From assembly GCA_012184525.1 (NCBI GenBank), contig WOFQ01000005.1, positions 1,165,865 to 1,229,864 on the forward strand: a stretch of 64,000 nucleotides of DNA, in the 5' to 3' direction. A model generated the notes under the pieces. The model was given only the letters and a program-made list of their open reading frames with translations, searched no databases and was not told the DNA's origin. Shown one piece after another: positions 55,162-64,000 of this stretch; the stretch's first letter is position 1; each line of letters starts with the position of its first letter. The stretch comes from Xenoacremonium recifei. Taxonomy: Eukaryota; Ascomycota; Sordariomycetes; Hypocreales; Nectriaceae. The position numbers and the translations under genes were made by a program.

Positions 55162-56742
55162 TTACGGGCTATAGTTCGAGCAACTATAGCTCTTAAGAAA
55201 TTTAAGCCAATTCAAGGAGCCCTGTTTCTCTCTGTACTCTCTGAAATAACTGAATAGCCGTTTCAAACCGTCGACATACGTGTAACGACTTGAACCACGG
55301 CAGAGGTATAGGAGTTGTATGACCCTTTCTTTCTTGTTGCTGTCCTGGGTTTCCAGCCCTACGACGATTAGAGGCAGCAAAGTATGCGGAGGTGGCTCTC
55401 CAACCAGAGAAACACATCCCTTCATAATAGAAAGGATCTGGTCCAGGTACCGAGTCTTGAAACTGTGAGCTTCTCCTTCTTCTGGATATCGAATCTTGTG
55501 TAGGATCAATATCGCTGCCGCTTGGTAGGCATGAGCCTGGGCCAAGAGAACGGCGATTTCTTTGTTGGTGAACCTGCCTGGCAATGCTGTAGCATCAACA
55601 GGTTGCCACACTCGCACCCGTTCATAGACATCCTCCCAAGCAATAGCATCTTCTGCGGTCATGGCGTCGAAGTTGCGAGCAGCAGCAGCTCTGTTCAGAT
55701 CGCAAATATTCTGCAACATGGGAAGAAGACCGCAACAGAGGCCAGCGTATCGATCCACGATGGGGAGCTCGTGTGGTCTAAGCCTCAATATGGGAACTTT
55801 GCCTTCTAGAAGGGCAGTCGTTGTGTTGATGAAAGCCAGACAGATGAACGGCATCGTAAGCTTTGGATCCTTCAGAGCTTCGGGATAGCAATCCCCCAAC
55901 CGCAACAGGATGGAGGTACAGATGGTATTCCTCCACTGATCGAAGACAAGGCGTTCATACGATTGTAGGAATAACCCTAGCCACAAAAAGCTGGCAATAT
56001 CTTGATGGCGGATAAGTGGCATAGTTTGTAGTGCCTCGAGACCCTTGGCATTGACGGAAATGCTGGCCGCATTGTCGATAGGTCCTAAATTTCGAGGCCT
56101 GTCGAATGCTAACTTGAGTGTGAGGTACACATCCCAAAGGATGAGGGGGCCATTTCGGAGAGTGGCGACAACGGCCTCTTGGAGTTGCGGGATGAATGAA
56201 TCGGCTACGACGTAGAAATTGGTGAACTCAGTGTCTTCTGTCATTACATCGATCAAAGTCTCTGAATCTGAAAGGGCTGAAAACAGCTGTATGTCGTCTG
56301 GGTTGGGAGAATAATTGATGGCTTCGACACCCTGGTTTCGAGGAGGCGGCTGGCCATTGATAAGGTTCCTGTTCGGTGATGCAACGTCATTCGCCCATTT
56401 ACAATCCTCGGACTCCAAGCTCAAAGCCGAGACTTCCTGTGACGATTGAAGATTGTAGATTGATGAGAACCGAAGGACTGGGGACTTTCGCTTGCGACCT
56501 GGTTGGCCTTGGGGTCTTCGGTACGAACACTCGTGACCTAGACGAAAGCAGCGACGGCAGCCTCGCGAGATATTACTGGGCGAGCATTTCGATTTGATGG
56601 AGAAGCATCGATCGCAGGCAGGGAATTTTGACGAGCTGCCGCGCGCGGACGTACGTTTGGGAGCCAACGAAGCCATCGAAGACGCATTGGATCGCGGAGG
56701 AGAGGAGAAAAGCCGTTCGGGATTCCCAACCCCGCGAGTCAT
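55162..56742 (-). CDS. Zn2Cys6 transcription factor, intronless
   Basis: Complete 526-residue regulator in one exon, start ATG 56742 (MTRGVGNPERLFSSPPRSNA). The zinc cluster is ACDRCFSIKSKCSPSNISRGCRRCFRLGHEC, written here as CDRCFSIKSKC and CRRCFRLGHEC, with all six cysteines. A basic linker RRPQGQPGRKRKSPVLRF follows. The rest is largely helical (VVADSFIPQLQEAVVATLRN, VLLAQAHAYQAAAILILHKI) and matches the style of C6 regulators with a fungal_trans_2-type C-terminal domain. It precedes, on the same strand, an MFS transporter and a FAD oxidoreductase, so it may control them (inference). An earlier internal Met (MASLAPKRTSARGSSSKF) is an alternative start. Confidence 0.85.
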   Translation of the reverse strand: MTRGVGNPERLFSSPPRSNASSMASLAPKRTSARGSSSKFPACDRCFSIKSKCSPSNISRGCRRCFRLGHECSYRRPQGQPGRKRKSPVLRFSSIYNLQSSQEVSALSLESEDCKWANDVASPNRNLINGQPPPRNQGVEAINYSPNPDDIQLFSALSDSETLIDVMTEDTEFTNFYVVADSFIPQLQEAVVATLRNGPLILWDVYLTLKLAFDRPRNLGPIDNAASISVNAKGLEALQTMPLIRHQDIASFLWLGLFLQSYERLVFDQWRNTICTSILLRLGDCYPEALKDPKLTMPFICLAFINTTTALLEGKVPILRLRPHELPIVDRYAGLCCGLLPMLQNICDLNRAAAARNFDAMTAEDAIAWEDVYERVRVWQPVDATALPGRFTNKEIAVLLAQAHAYQAAAILILHKIRYPEEGEAHSFKTRYLDQILSIMKGCVSLVGEPPPHTLLPLIVVGLETQDSNKKERVIQLLYLCRGSSRYTYVDGLKRLFSYFREYREKQGSLNWLKFLKSYSCSNYSP

Positions 56743-57058
56743 CGACGATATGGACGAGGATACTCCACTCTCACTAGACTGACTTTGGAAGTGTTCTCAC
56801 GAAGAGGATAAACCTCAGAGTGGCTGATATCGAAAAGCAAAGTAGTCAATAACACGTGAGCGTAAAAGGCTCGGTTTTAAGACACTCTAGTGTTTCAACT
56901 GTGTGCTGGTTGGAATTATTACTTTCATCATGTACAGTGCACAGGAACTGAATTTAGCTGCACGGTTGAGCAACCTCCCGCTATAAGTGCCCTAGCTAAC
57001 AATAGAGGCGAATAACAACGTTTCAACAAAGGTCTTCGCTATTTTGTAGAATTTGAAG
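56743..57058. promoter_or_regulatory. Promoter of the Zn2Cys6 regulator
   Basis: A 316-base gap between the regulator's start and the MFS stop on the same strand. No gene seen. Confidence 0.4.
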
Positions 57059-58903
57059 TTAAATCTGTCGACTTCGAGGTCGCCTCTGAACCATTTCAAG
57101 ATAGCGAGGAGCTGTCCAAGCCCTCAACCTCTTCCCCCAGATGATCATTGGGATCGTCGTCAGCAACACGCCAAAAGATAGGCATGCGACAGCGATGAAC
57201 ATATTTAACAACCCTGTATCCTCGATCCATGGAGTCAGGGCAAACACAATCACCGTCGCCAGGCCATTCCGTACAAAGGCGACACCTACAAGTGCATCTC
57301 CAGTAATCTACAGCGACCGGTCAATTAAATTTTTAGGAGCCCATTTTAAGTCCGTTTTTCACTTGCCTCGTCGTAGCAATCGCTAACATATGTGAGAGCG
57401 CAGCTTCCACCCAAAAATAGGGAGAAGCCAAAAAGACCACTGCCGAGGGCTAGGGACCACCATGACCAGCCCTGAAGCCAGAGGTCTCTTTTAGTCTTGT
57501 ACTTGAGACGTGAAAAGGGTCACTTACGTATGATAATCCAATGCCAAATACTAGTAATGACACAGGACAGGTGATAATGGAGGGCAAAACTAAGTGAAGT
57601 CTTGTCTCTGGCTCGAAAACGCCATTGTTCTTGTTCGCGCGCCAAAGGATATACCTGTCATTAAGAGGCCCTCCCAAATGGCACCAAAAATACCCCCTAT
57701 AAATGGAGGAAGATTGAATAACCCAATCTGGGAAGCTCCAAAATTGTAAGGAGGGTAGGGCAAGTAGGTGGACTGGGTCGTGGCTATGACAGAGAACCAG
57801 GATAGAAAGCATCCATACATGACTGCTGTGTAAGTGACTGCTGGGAAGCTTACCAAAACTTTGAGCGACCGCAACGCATTCTCAAGGATCGGGCTATCAG
57901 TCCTAGTGATTAACGCCAACCGTTGCCGGTACGACTTCTTCTTGTACACGATCCCAGCCTCAGGATTGGAGCGAATCTTTGTAGCTCCGCCCTGGGCCTT
58001 GTTCTGGGCTGCCTCCCTAGAGGGTTGCGCAACTGGCGATTCAGAGCAACTTAGGAGCGTCGGTACATATTTTGTCTCTTCGTAGCCGAACAGAAACAAT
58101 AGGAAACTGATCCCTAGCGCAACGGCAGTCCACCACCAGACCCATCGCCATCCCTGGGCTGTCGCGCAGTAGCCAGCGGCAACAGGTGCGATGTAAGCCC
58201 CAACACTGACTGCGACATTGTACGCCGACACCGCAGAGGCACGCTGATGGACGAAGAACAGGTCCACGATTGTCATCTGCACTATTGCTTCTGACACAGC
58301 CCCCGCAAGTCCACAAAGGACATTGACAGCTATGAGTTCGGTCGTGTTGTTCACTCGAGCTTGCCAAATGGCCCCCGCAAACTGGACAAGGGTGCTCGCA
58401 AGGTAGATCGATCTCCGCCCGTACTTGATGGCCAAAGGCACCACAAAGATGCAGCCGACAGCGAGGGCGGCGGTATTGGATGCGAACGAGTTGTTGAGGT
58501 TTTGGTATGAGATTCCTAGGTCCGCGTTGACCTGGACCCAGATGACGGTGCCGATGTCGAGCAGGACAAAAGTAGCAAATGTGTAAAAGCATGCCAAAGT
58601 GAGATTGAACACTTTGCGAGACTTTGACCAGTTCTAATGACAAATAAGCGGTTAAGCTTCAAGACACAGGACGAGGGTCCTTCTTACCAAAGGATCATTA
58701 GGATCATCGGTTGGAACTGGTTCCAGAACGATTCCCCCATCCGAATCCTGGCTCACTATGATTGCGATAAGTAACCATTTGGGAGGTTCGATTTCGGGTT
58801 GTTCTCTGAAGGTGCCTGTTTTACATCGAATCTCTGTTTACTCACCTTTCTTGATGGGCACAGTGCCGGGCGGCTCAGATGACACGGAAACGGTCTCCAT
58901 CAT
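57059..58903 (-). pseudogene. MFS (DHA1-type) transporter with an apparent one-base frameshift
   Basis: About 500 codons, start ATG 58903 (MMETVSVSSEPPGTVPIKK). Introns lead to GGIVLEPVPTDDPNDPLNW and then the main exon with helices 1-8, including VPLAIKYGRRSIYLASTLVQ and GLAGAVSEAIVQMTIVDLFF. In PPFIGGIFGAIW the frame is right, but the next conserved segment, GGPLNDRYILWRANKNNGVF, is in another frame. The sequence TTTGGGAGGGCC (near 57668-57679) lacks one G relative to the expected TGGGGAGGGCC. Downstream exons are otherwise clean: LSY joins GWSWWSLALGSGLFGFS, then LTYVSDCYDE, a GC-AG intron (donor GCAAGT near 57368) and ITGDALVGVAFVRNGLA. It is either an inactivated transporter or a sequencing error in a G run. 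Confidence 0.75.
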
Positions 58904-59679
58904 CTCGTCGAATAGGGATACGCACAAGAAAGAATTAGGATTCCAGGCTTGAAAGTCAGGAGTAAGACTTGAAGGGCAACTGCTTGTCGCTTTGGCAACC
59001 AATGACACAAAATTACTCTCACTTCCTCGAGAATCGGAATGTCCTCATTTTAAAGACCGAAGCTTATCATCTAATGCGAGCCTACGCCATCCCTGTCGAC
59101 TGGCGAAAGTCACATCTTGTTGCCTCAAAGGCTCCCATGACCATTATAGTACAATATAGCCGACACTTGGTTCCGGAAGTCGTGTTGAGGGCGTCGATGC
59201 CAGCGCAATCATATGCCCACCAGGATAAGGGGGAGGAGCAGCGTCCCGTCGAGAGCGCTAGCTGGGATTGACAATGCCTTCAACCAATCAGCAGCCTAGT
59301 AGAGCCGGTGCATTTCATTTTAGTGTCTGGCGCGAACACTAAAATGGTCGAAAGTGAGACTTGCCCGGTAGACAAACGCAGCATGTAAAGCAGCGGGGAT
59401 TTATACCTTAGCTTTGTGACAAGGGCCTCCGGTTGCCCTTCTTCAAAGTTACTATCCGGTTTGTATTGATCCAGAGGGGTTTATCACATGTGATGGAATG
59501 TGGAATCTGGATCTGGGAAGGGCTCCTATCTGGATACTTTTAAAGTTGAATCGCTATTTTCATATACCCCAACCATGTAGGACAATACGGCGACTCTTAA
59601 CTGTAACGACGGATGAGTCCTCCTCTGGTGGTTCAGTATTCATCGCGAAAGTAAAATTGTTCTGCTTATGCAGTTATTA
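58904..59679. promoter_or_regulatory. MFS promoter and 3' flank of the FAD oxidoreductase
   Basis: About 780 bases between two minus-strand genes, with a perfect 11-bp inverted repeat at 59316-59346 and a CCAAT box near 59284. No supported gene. Confidence 0.45.
59316..59346. repeat. Perfect inverted repeat, 11-bp arms, 9-base spacer
   Basis: CATTTTAGTGT at 59316-59326 and its exact reverse complement ACACTAAAATG at 59336-59346. It lies about 410 bases upstream of the MFS start. A dimeric regulator site or RNA hairpin in the 3' UTR of the FAD gene are the two readings. Confidence 0.8.
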
Positions 59680-61217
59680 TCATTCTCCCCCAAGGAAACC
59701 TGCAAGTCTCTTCGCCAACGCGTCGGGCGACATCCGCTCCAAACGTTCTTTGGATACTTGGTATATACGGGGAGGATTGACACTGTCGCCCGCAATCATG
59801 CCGCCCAGTGTCTCCCCTGAGATCCAGCACTTATCCATGCCAAACCCATTGAATCCTCCCGCAATCCATTCTCCATCGCCCCATCTTCCCGTATATTCAG
59901 CGGTCAGACGACCTACTAGTGGCATCCAGTCCGCCGTGTATCCCATGATGCCAGACCAAACTCGTTTGACAGTTGTCTTGTAGTGACCTCCTTCAGGTTG
60001 GCAAAATAGTCCGGCCATCGTCTCAGCGAGGTTCTTCGCAGGCATATCCGAGACAACAGAGTCATTGCTGGTCAACATCTGATCATACCTTTGCTTTTCG
60101 CCACCAATGAAGAAGTCACCGGTTTTCGCGTTCTGTGTAATGTAATAAAAGCCCACCTTGCAAATTTCAGTCTCCGGGTCGTATTTTGGCTTGTGGAAAG
60201 TGAAGTAAGAACGCTCGTGTCCAGCTCTCGGGGCTTCTGGGCTGAGATGCTGAGTAGACATAGTACCCCTGATTGGGTAGACTAGACCAGTAAGGCGAGG
60301 GATCAAGTGCGCCGTAAAGGCGTTTGTACAGTATACAACCTTCGCTGCTTCGATACAACCTCGAGGCGTTTGAATGGTGTAGGGTCTCTGAACAGACGGC
60401 CCTTGATATGTCACAGCAGCGACAGGAGTGTTGCTCTCAATGGAGAACCGACCGCGATACTTCTCGAGCAAGTCTGCGAATATACCTGTGACAAAACGAT
60501 ACGGCCAAAGTGCACCGGCGGGCTGTTCAACGGCGCCGCAAGACTCACTTAAATGGTATTTCTATGAATGAGTTTGTTAGTTAGCGCTGCTCTTTAGTGA
60601 ATCATCTAGGAACTCACACGTTTAGCCTCCTCTGCACTGATGACCTTGTACTGACTTGCAAGATCCGGCATCACTCGCTGAAAATGTTCGAAGCCCTTGA
60701 GCGTCTCATCCCAATATTCTTGGTCTGTACAATTGGTGATCTTTGTGACCCGACGAAATTCTGTGGCCTCTTGCAGCTCCGAACTGAGTGACTGCACTAC
60801 CTCAGCCACTCTTTCACAGTTTTTCTCAAGAAATCGAACGACTTCTGCGGCACTCTCATCTCCGTAGAGCGCCGCGATGTTAGGGAAGTCACCAAAAGCA
60901 GGCAACGCTACATGGCCGCCATTGCGACCCGTGGCGCCGCTGGTTAGGCTGCGAGCTTCCAGGACGACAATACGGCTACTCTGAAGAGTAGGATGGGCAA
61001 GTAGCGTGTGAGCGACACTGCAGCCGGTAATACCAGAGCCGACGATGGCTATGTCAACTTCAGGAGGTAGCTCGGGTGACTGAATGTTGCTGATGGGATG
61101 AGATGGTTCTTGCCAGAAGGACACCGAAGGGGACGGCTTGGGGAGACCAGGGTCTTGGGTTACGAGAGAGAGTATTTTCCTCTCCATCTCGAGATACTTT
61201 TGATCTTGGTGGGACAT
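59680..61217 (-). CDS. FAD-dependent oxidoreductase, DAO family
   Basis: About 490 residues in two exons, start ATG 61217 (MSHQDQKYLEMERKILSLV). The FAD-binding Rossmann motif is VDIAIVGSGITGCSVAHTLL (about residue 54), followed by IVVLEARSLTSGATGRNGGH, the GATGRNGGH signature of DAO-type glycine/D-amino acid or amine deaminating oxidases. One intron (about 60603-60549, donor GTGAGT) joins EEAKR to KYHLSESCGAVEQPAGALWP. Later YPIRGTMSTQHLSPE and the C-terminal VWSGIMGYTADWMPLVGRL and WIAGGFNGFGMDKCW close the flavin domain. No signal peptide and no clear PTS1 (ends FLGGE). The substrate is probably a secondary amine or amino acid. It sits beside an amidase relic, an MFS transporter and a hydrolase, suggesting nitrogen-compound catabolism (inference). 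Confidence 0.9.
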
Positions 61218-61693
61218 GATAAGCGTTGAGAATGACTCGGAATATGGGTTAGAGGACCGACAAAATTAGCAAAGGCACCTTTTTACCTACCGTTTATAGT
61301 CATATGAATCATTACCGCTCCTAAGCAATGACCGAGGAAGTTGTCCGCGGACCCCGTCAGGGCGTATACTTACAACTAATTCGGTCACTTCATGCGTTTC
61401 CGCTAGCGTAAGGGCCAACAGAGTGTGGGGAAATAAATCGACCGGCTCATAACGTACGTTGATTGGTCAATGAATCATAAGATGTTCATACGCAAGCCCT
61501 CACACATCGGCGTAAATGACAATTGTGGAAGGAGGAACTAATGACTAGCTAGGAAAGGATAGCCGTTTAGGAGTATAAGATTGTTTGCTGGGTTCATTAA
61601 AAAGGTAGGAGATGATGTCGTTATCTCGTCCGGTTCTTGAGAGCCACCTCTCTGTGCATTTGTTAGACAATCAGACACGGCACAACAAATAAA
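61218..61693. promoter_or_regulatory. Divergent promoter between FAD oxidoreductase and amidase relic
   Basis: A 476-base gap between divergent starts. It includes a GATTGGTCAATGAATC stretch near 61460 with an inverted CCAAT. No gene seen. Confidence 0.4.
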
Positions 61694-62940
61694 ATGACCG
61701 ACTGGAGCACTTTGGTTGAAAAGAAGCAGGCCTATCGCCTGGCTCAGATCCCCGAGGAATGGCGCTTGCAGGAGGAAATCTTGAACCAAATCTCCCCAAG
61801 CTCCGACTTCCGGCCTCTTCCATGGCTTGCGCAAACTTCTCAGCTTTCCGAAAAGGAGCATCGCATCACCGAAGACTTCACTGCCGAAGAACTTTGCCAC
61901 GAAATTGCTGTCGGGAATTTCAACGCCGTGGGTGTTTGCCAAGCCTTTTGCCACAGGGCTGCGATCGCCCAGCAACTGGTGAGTGTGACGATAGTGTCGA
62001 CCTGCTGTACATGACATTCGACTGACTCAATGCGAAACTCGAAGACGAATCTCTTTTTCACCAAGAATATCCTGCTTGCGAAGCCATGGACCAAAGACTC
62101 GACTGCCCTGGGTCCTGCATGGCGGGACGTGGCGCATCGACCGACTCTAAATATCGGCGTCTTGATGGACGACGCAGATTTCCCGGTAAACAAGTGCGTT
62201 CTTCGCACGATGCGGACGGCCCTTGAAAAGCTACAACAAGCAGGTCACCATGTCAAAGTTTTGTCTGATTTCCCTCCTCTCTTGGAATCTACTAAAATTG
62301 CCGCCAAATTTTTCATGCTTGACAATAAGCATACTGCCTTACAACATGTCAAGGCTGGCGGCGAAGACTTAATCAAGGCTCTCGATTATACATCAAGCAC
62401 TCGCGTAATTGAGGCACGGACGTATACTATTGATGACGTTTGGCAAGCCAGTTTGGAGTTGCAGCAATTTAGGCACAAAGTCTTCGAAGTTTGGCAGGGC
62501 TCCGGGGTCGACGTGATCCTGTGCCCGGTTATGGCCACCCCAGCAGCGCTTCATGACTCTTACCACATGCCGGCCTATACATTGATCTGGAATCTATTAG
62601 ATGTAAGTACATATTTGATCTATGCCTCCGTCTTTCTCCACATATTAGGTCAAACCTGGCCTATCGAATATTTTCTGTTCATACGCTGATAACTGATATC
62701 CTGCGAAATAGTTTCCAGCAAGTGTCATACCATATCTGAAATCTGACACAACGAAAGACTTAGATGGAAGCATATCCAGTAAGTGCCGGTGAACTAATTT
62801 TAAAGCGCACATATATTAACCTGATAGGTAAAACGCAATTATCTTATGAAGTACCGTCTGGATTTCAGGTGGTTGGTTGGAGGCATCAGGACGAAGAAGT
62901 CCTCCAAGCAACTCAAATCATCGATAGAGCGTTGAGGTAG
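61694..62940 (+). pseudogene. Acetamidase-type amidase lacking its catalytic core
   Basis: The N-terminal exon (MTDWSTLVEKKQAYRLAQIP to CHRAAIAQQL) matches fungal acetamidases and ends at a good donor GTGAGT (61979). The intron is followed through its branch site, then at about 62035-62070 the sequence jumps to a segment that in family members lies ~200 residues further on: ILLAKPWTKDSTALGPAWRD, NIGVLMDDADF, VDVILCPVMATPAALHD. Two more introns lead to FPASVIPYLKSDTTKDLDGS and SGFQVVGWRHQDEEVLQATQ, ending IIDRALR. The amidase signature with catalytic Lys, cis-Ser and Ser nucleophile (the GGSTGGE-type region) is absent, so hydrolysis is impossible. Both flanks are otherwise well preserved, which suggests a fairly recent internal deletion. 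Confidence 0.85.
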
Positions 62941-63046
62941 GTCTTAGATCTAGCTAGGTTGGTGAGGGTTTAGAGAAGATGGGTCAATCACGTGGTGTAG
63001 CAAATTCGATCAAGGAAGCAAATGATAATCGTGCCAATTAATGGTT
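62941..63046. other. Short convergent intergenic gap
   Basis: About 100 bases separate the amidase relic and the hydrolase stop. Nothing else seen. Confidence 0.4.
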
Positions 63047-63904
63047 CTAGTTAAGATACTTCAGAATCTCGTTTGCAATCTCGCCGGTATGGCTTTCAAC
63101 AGCAAAGTGCCCAGCATCAAGCAATGTGACTCGTGCCTTTGGCAAATCCCGCTTAAATGCCTCCGCACCAGGAGGTATGAAGAAGACATCATTTTTTCCC
63201 CAGAGAGCCAAGAACGGGACCTGAGAGTCACGGAAATACTGCTGAAACTTCTCGTACAATGGGACATTGTTCTGGTAGTCCATAAACAAGTCCAGTTGGA
63301 TGTCTTTGTTGCCTTCCCGCTCCAACAAGGCGTAGTCGAGGGTATATGACTCTGGCGCAATGGTATCGGGGTTAGGCGTTCCGTTGATGTATTGGAATTT
63401 AGTGATAGGCAGGGTCAACATTGCATCTGCCACCTTTGAACGATCCTCGGGCGTATTCTTGCTGGCCCAAAATTCTTGAATGGGCCCCCAGACGTCACCA
63501 AATCCTTCCATGTAGGCATTGCCGTTCTGAGACACAATAGCCTCGATGGCTTGGGGCTGCTGAAGAGCTATGCGAAATCCGACCGGAGCGCCATAGTCGA
63601 ACACATACAGGGAAAACTTGGAGATGGACAGCGCGTCCAGGAACTCTGCAATGGTGTTTGCTAGTGACTCAAAAGTGTATTTGAATCCTGTAGGCGCTTC
63701 GGTAAAGCCGAATCCTGGTACATCGGGAGCTATAACACGATACTTGTTGGCGAGCAGGGGAATGAGGTTGCGATATTGGTGCGACGACGAAGGGAAGCCG
63801 TGCAGTAGCAAGAAAACCTTGTCCGACCCGGAGTTCTGCTCGCGGTAGAAGATGTTGACTTTGCTTGTGGGAAGCGTGATTGTTTTCGTCTGGACACTGG
63901 CCAT
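63047..63904 (-). CDS. Alpha/beta hydrolase, haloalkane dehalogenase/epoxide hydrolase-like
   Basis: Single-exon 285-residue enzyme, start ATG 63904 (MASVQTKTITLPTSKVNIFY). The oxyanion-hole motif is LLHGFPSSSHQYRNLI. APDVPGFGFTEAP precedes the nucleophile elbow LYVFDYGAPVGFRIAL, where Asp rather than Ser is the likely nucleophile, as in dehalogenases and epoxide hydrolases. The acid is in FLALWGKNDVFFIPPG and the catalytic His in LLDAGHFAVESHTGEIA. The cap is short. Length is normal and all triad residues are present. No signal peptide, so probably cytosolic. Substrate unknown. It lies convergent to the amidase relic and is the only enzyme besides the FAD oxidoreductase that is intact in this block. 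Confidence 0.88.
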   Translation of the reverse strand: MASVQTKTITLPTSKVNIFYREQNSGSDKVFLLLHGFPSSSHQYRNLIPLLANKYRVIAPDVPGFGFTEAPTGFKYTFESLANTIAEFLDALSISKFSLYVFDYGAPVGFRIALQQPQAIEAIVSQNGNAYMEGFGDVWGPIQEFWASKNTPEDRSKVADAMLTLPITKFQYINGTPNPDTIAPESYTLDYALLEREGNKDIQLDLFMDYQNNVPLYEKFQQYFRDSQVPFLALWGKNDVFFIPPGAEAFKRDLPKARVTLLDAGHFAVESHTGEIANEILKYLN

Positions 63905-63962
63905 TGTGGATGTAGTTGTACCTGAGAATTACCCGTTGGTCTCGGGTGGGTCAACCACACAG

Positions 63963-63992
63963 CCCAACTAAGGGCTCCGTCCCTTAGTTGGG
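63963..63992. repeat. Perfect inverted repeat, 12-bp arms, 6-base loop
   Basis: CCCAACTAAGGG at 63963-63974 and its exact reverse complement CCCTTAGTTGGG at 63981-63992, loop CTCCGT. It lies 59 bases upstream of the hydrolase start, at the window edge. It could be an operator, a leader hairpin or the end of a small transposon-derived element. Confidence 0.85.
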
Positions 63993-64000
63993 GAAAAAAC

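Noticed and set aside
1..64000. CRISPR arrays, IS elements, rRNA or complete transposons
   Set aside because: No direct-repeat arrays, transposase or reverse-transcriptase motifs or rRNA-like segments were seen on either strand.

Overview
The window is nuclear DNA of a filamentous ascomycete (Pezizomycotina). The signs are short GT-AG introns of about 45-110 bases with CTRAC-type branch sites, one-gene-one-promoter layout on both strands, Zn2Cys6 regulators, and fungal housekeeping genes (Cbp4, Egd1, Elp6, Skt5/Chs4-like). The NAC-beta C-terminus resembles what I recall from Eurotiomycetes, but I cannot name genus or species. I saw no tRNA, rRNA, CRISPR array, complete transposon or viral gene.

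Layout. (1) 0-8.7 kb is an accessory catabolic block: a Zn2Cys6 regulator, a D-2-hydroxyacid dehydrogenase, a divergent Asp/Glu-racemase-family gene, then a decayed second Zn2Cys6 regulator that runs head-on into a truncated HpcH/HpaI aldolase fragment. (2) 10.8-16.4 kb holds a membrane-anchored GH16 glucanase-like gene followed on the same strand by a processive GT2 synthase, a probable cell-wall beta-glucan pair. (3) 17.4-41.1 kb is mainly housekeeping: a FAR1/WRKY-GCM-type DNA-binding protein whose frame is cut by a TAG, a DUF1348 protein, a peroxiredoxin, RPL24, the tRNA adenosine deaminase Tad1, NAC-beta (Egd1), Cbp4, an Skt5/Chs4-like chitin synthase activator with a CaaX end, a mitochondrial-type thioredoxin, a DHA1-type MFS transporter, Elp6 and RPL37. 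(4) 41.8-53.8 kb has an OPT oligopeptide transporter, an uncharacterised Cys-rich protein and a 1614-residue intronless ABC-A transporter. (5) 54.7-63.9 kb is a second accessory block: a kinase-like relic, a Zn2Cys6 regulator, an MFS transporter with an apparent one-base frameshift, a DAO-family FAD oxidoreductase, an amidase that has lost its catalytic core, and an intact alpha/beta hydrolase.

Most notable observations. The NAC-beta gene appears to need a one-nucleotide exon between two canonical introns to restore its conserved RIGGKGTPRRK segment. The FAR1-like gene has an in-frame TAG followed by 70 more codons that read like real protein. Both accessory blocks show clear lesions (lost zinc cysteines, single-base frameshifts, an internal deletion, a truncation junction), so they look like catabolic clusters in decay. 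Two perfect inverted repeats (11-bp and 12-bp arms) lie in promoters of the second block, and a CGG-N6-CCG site lies in the divergent promoter of the first.
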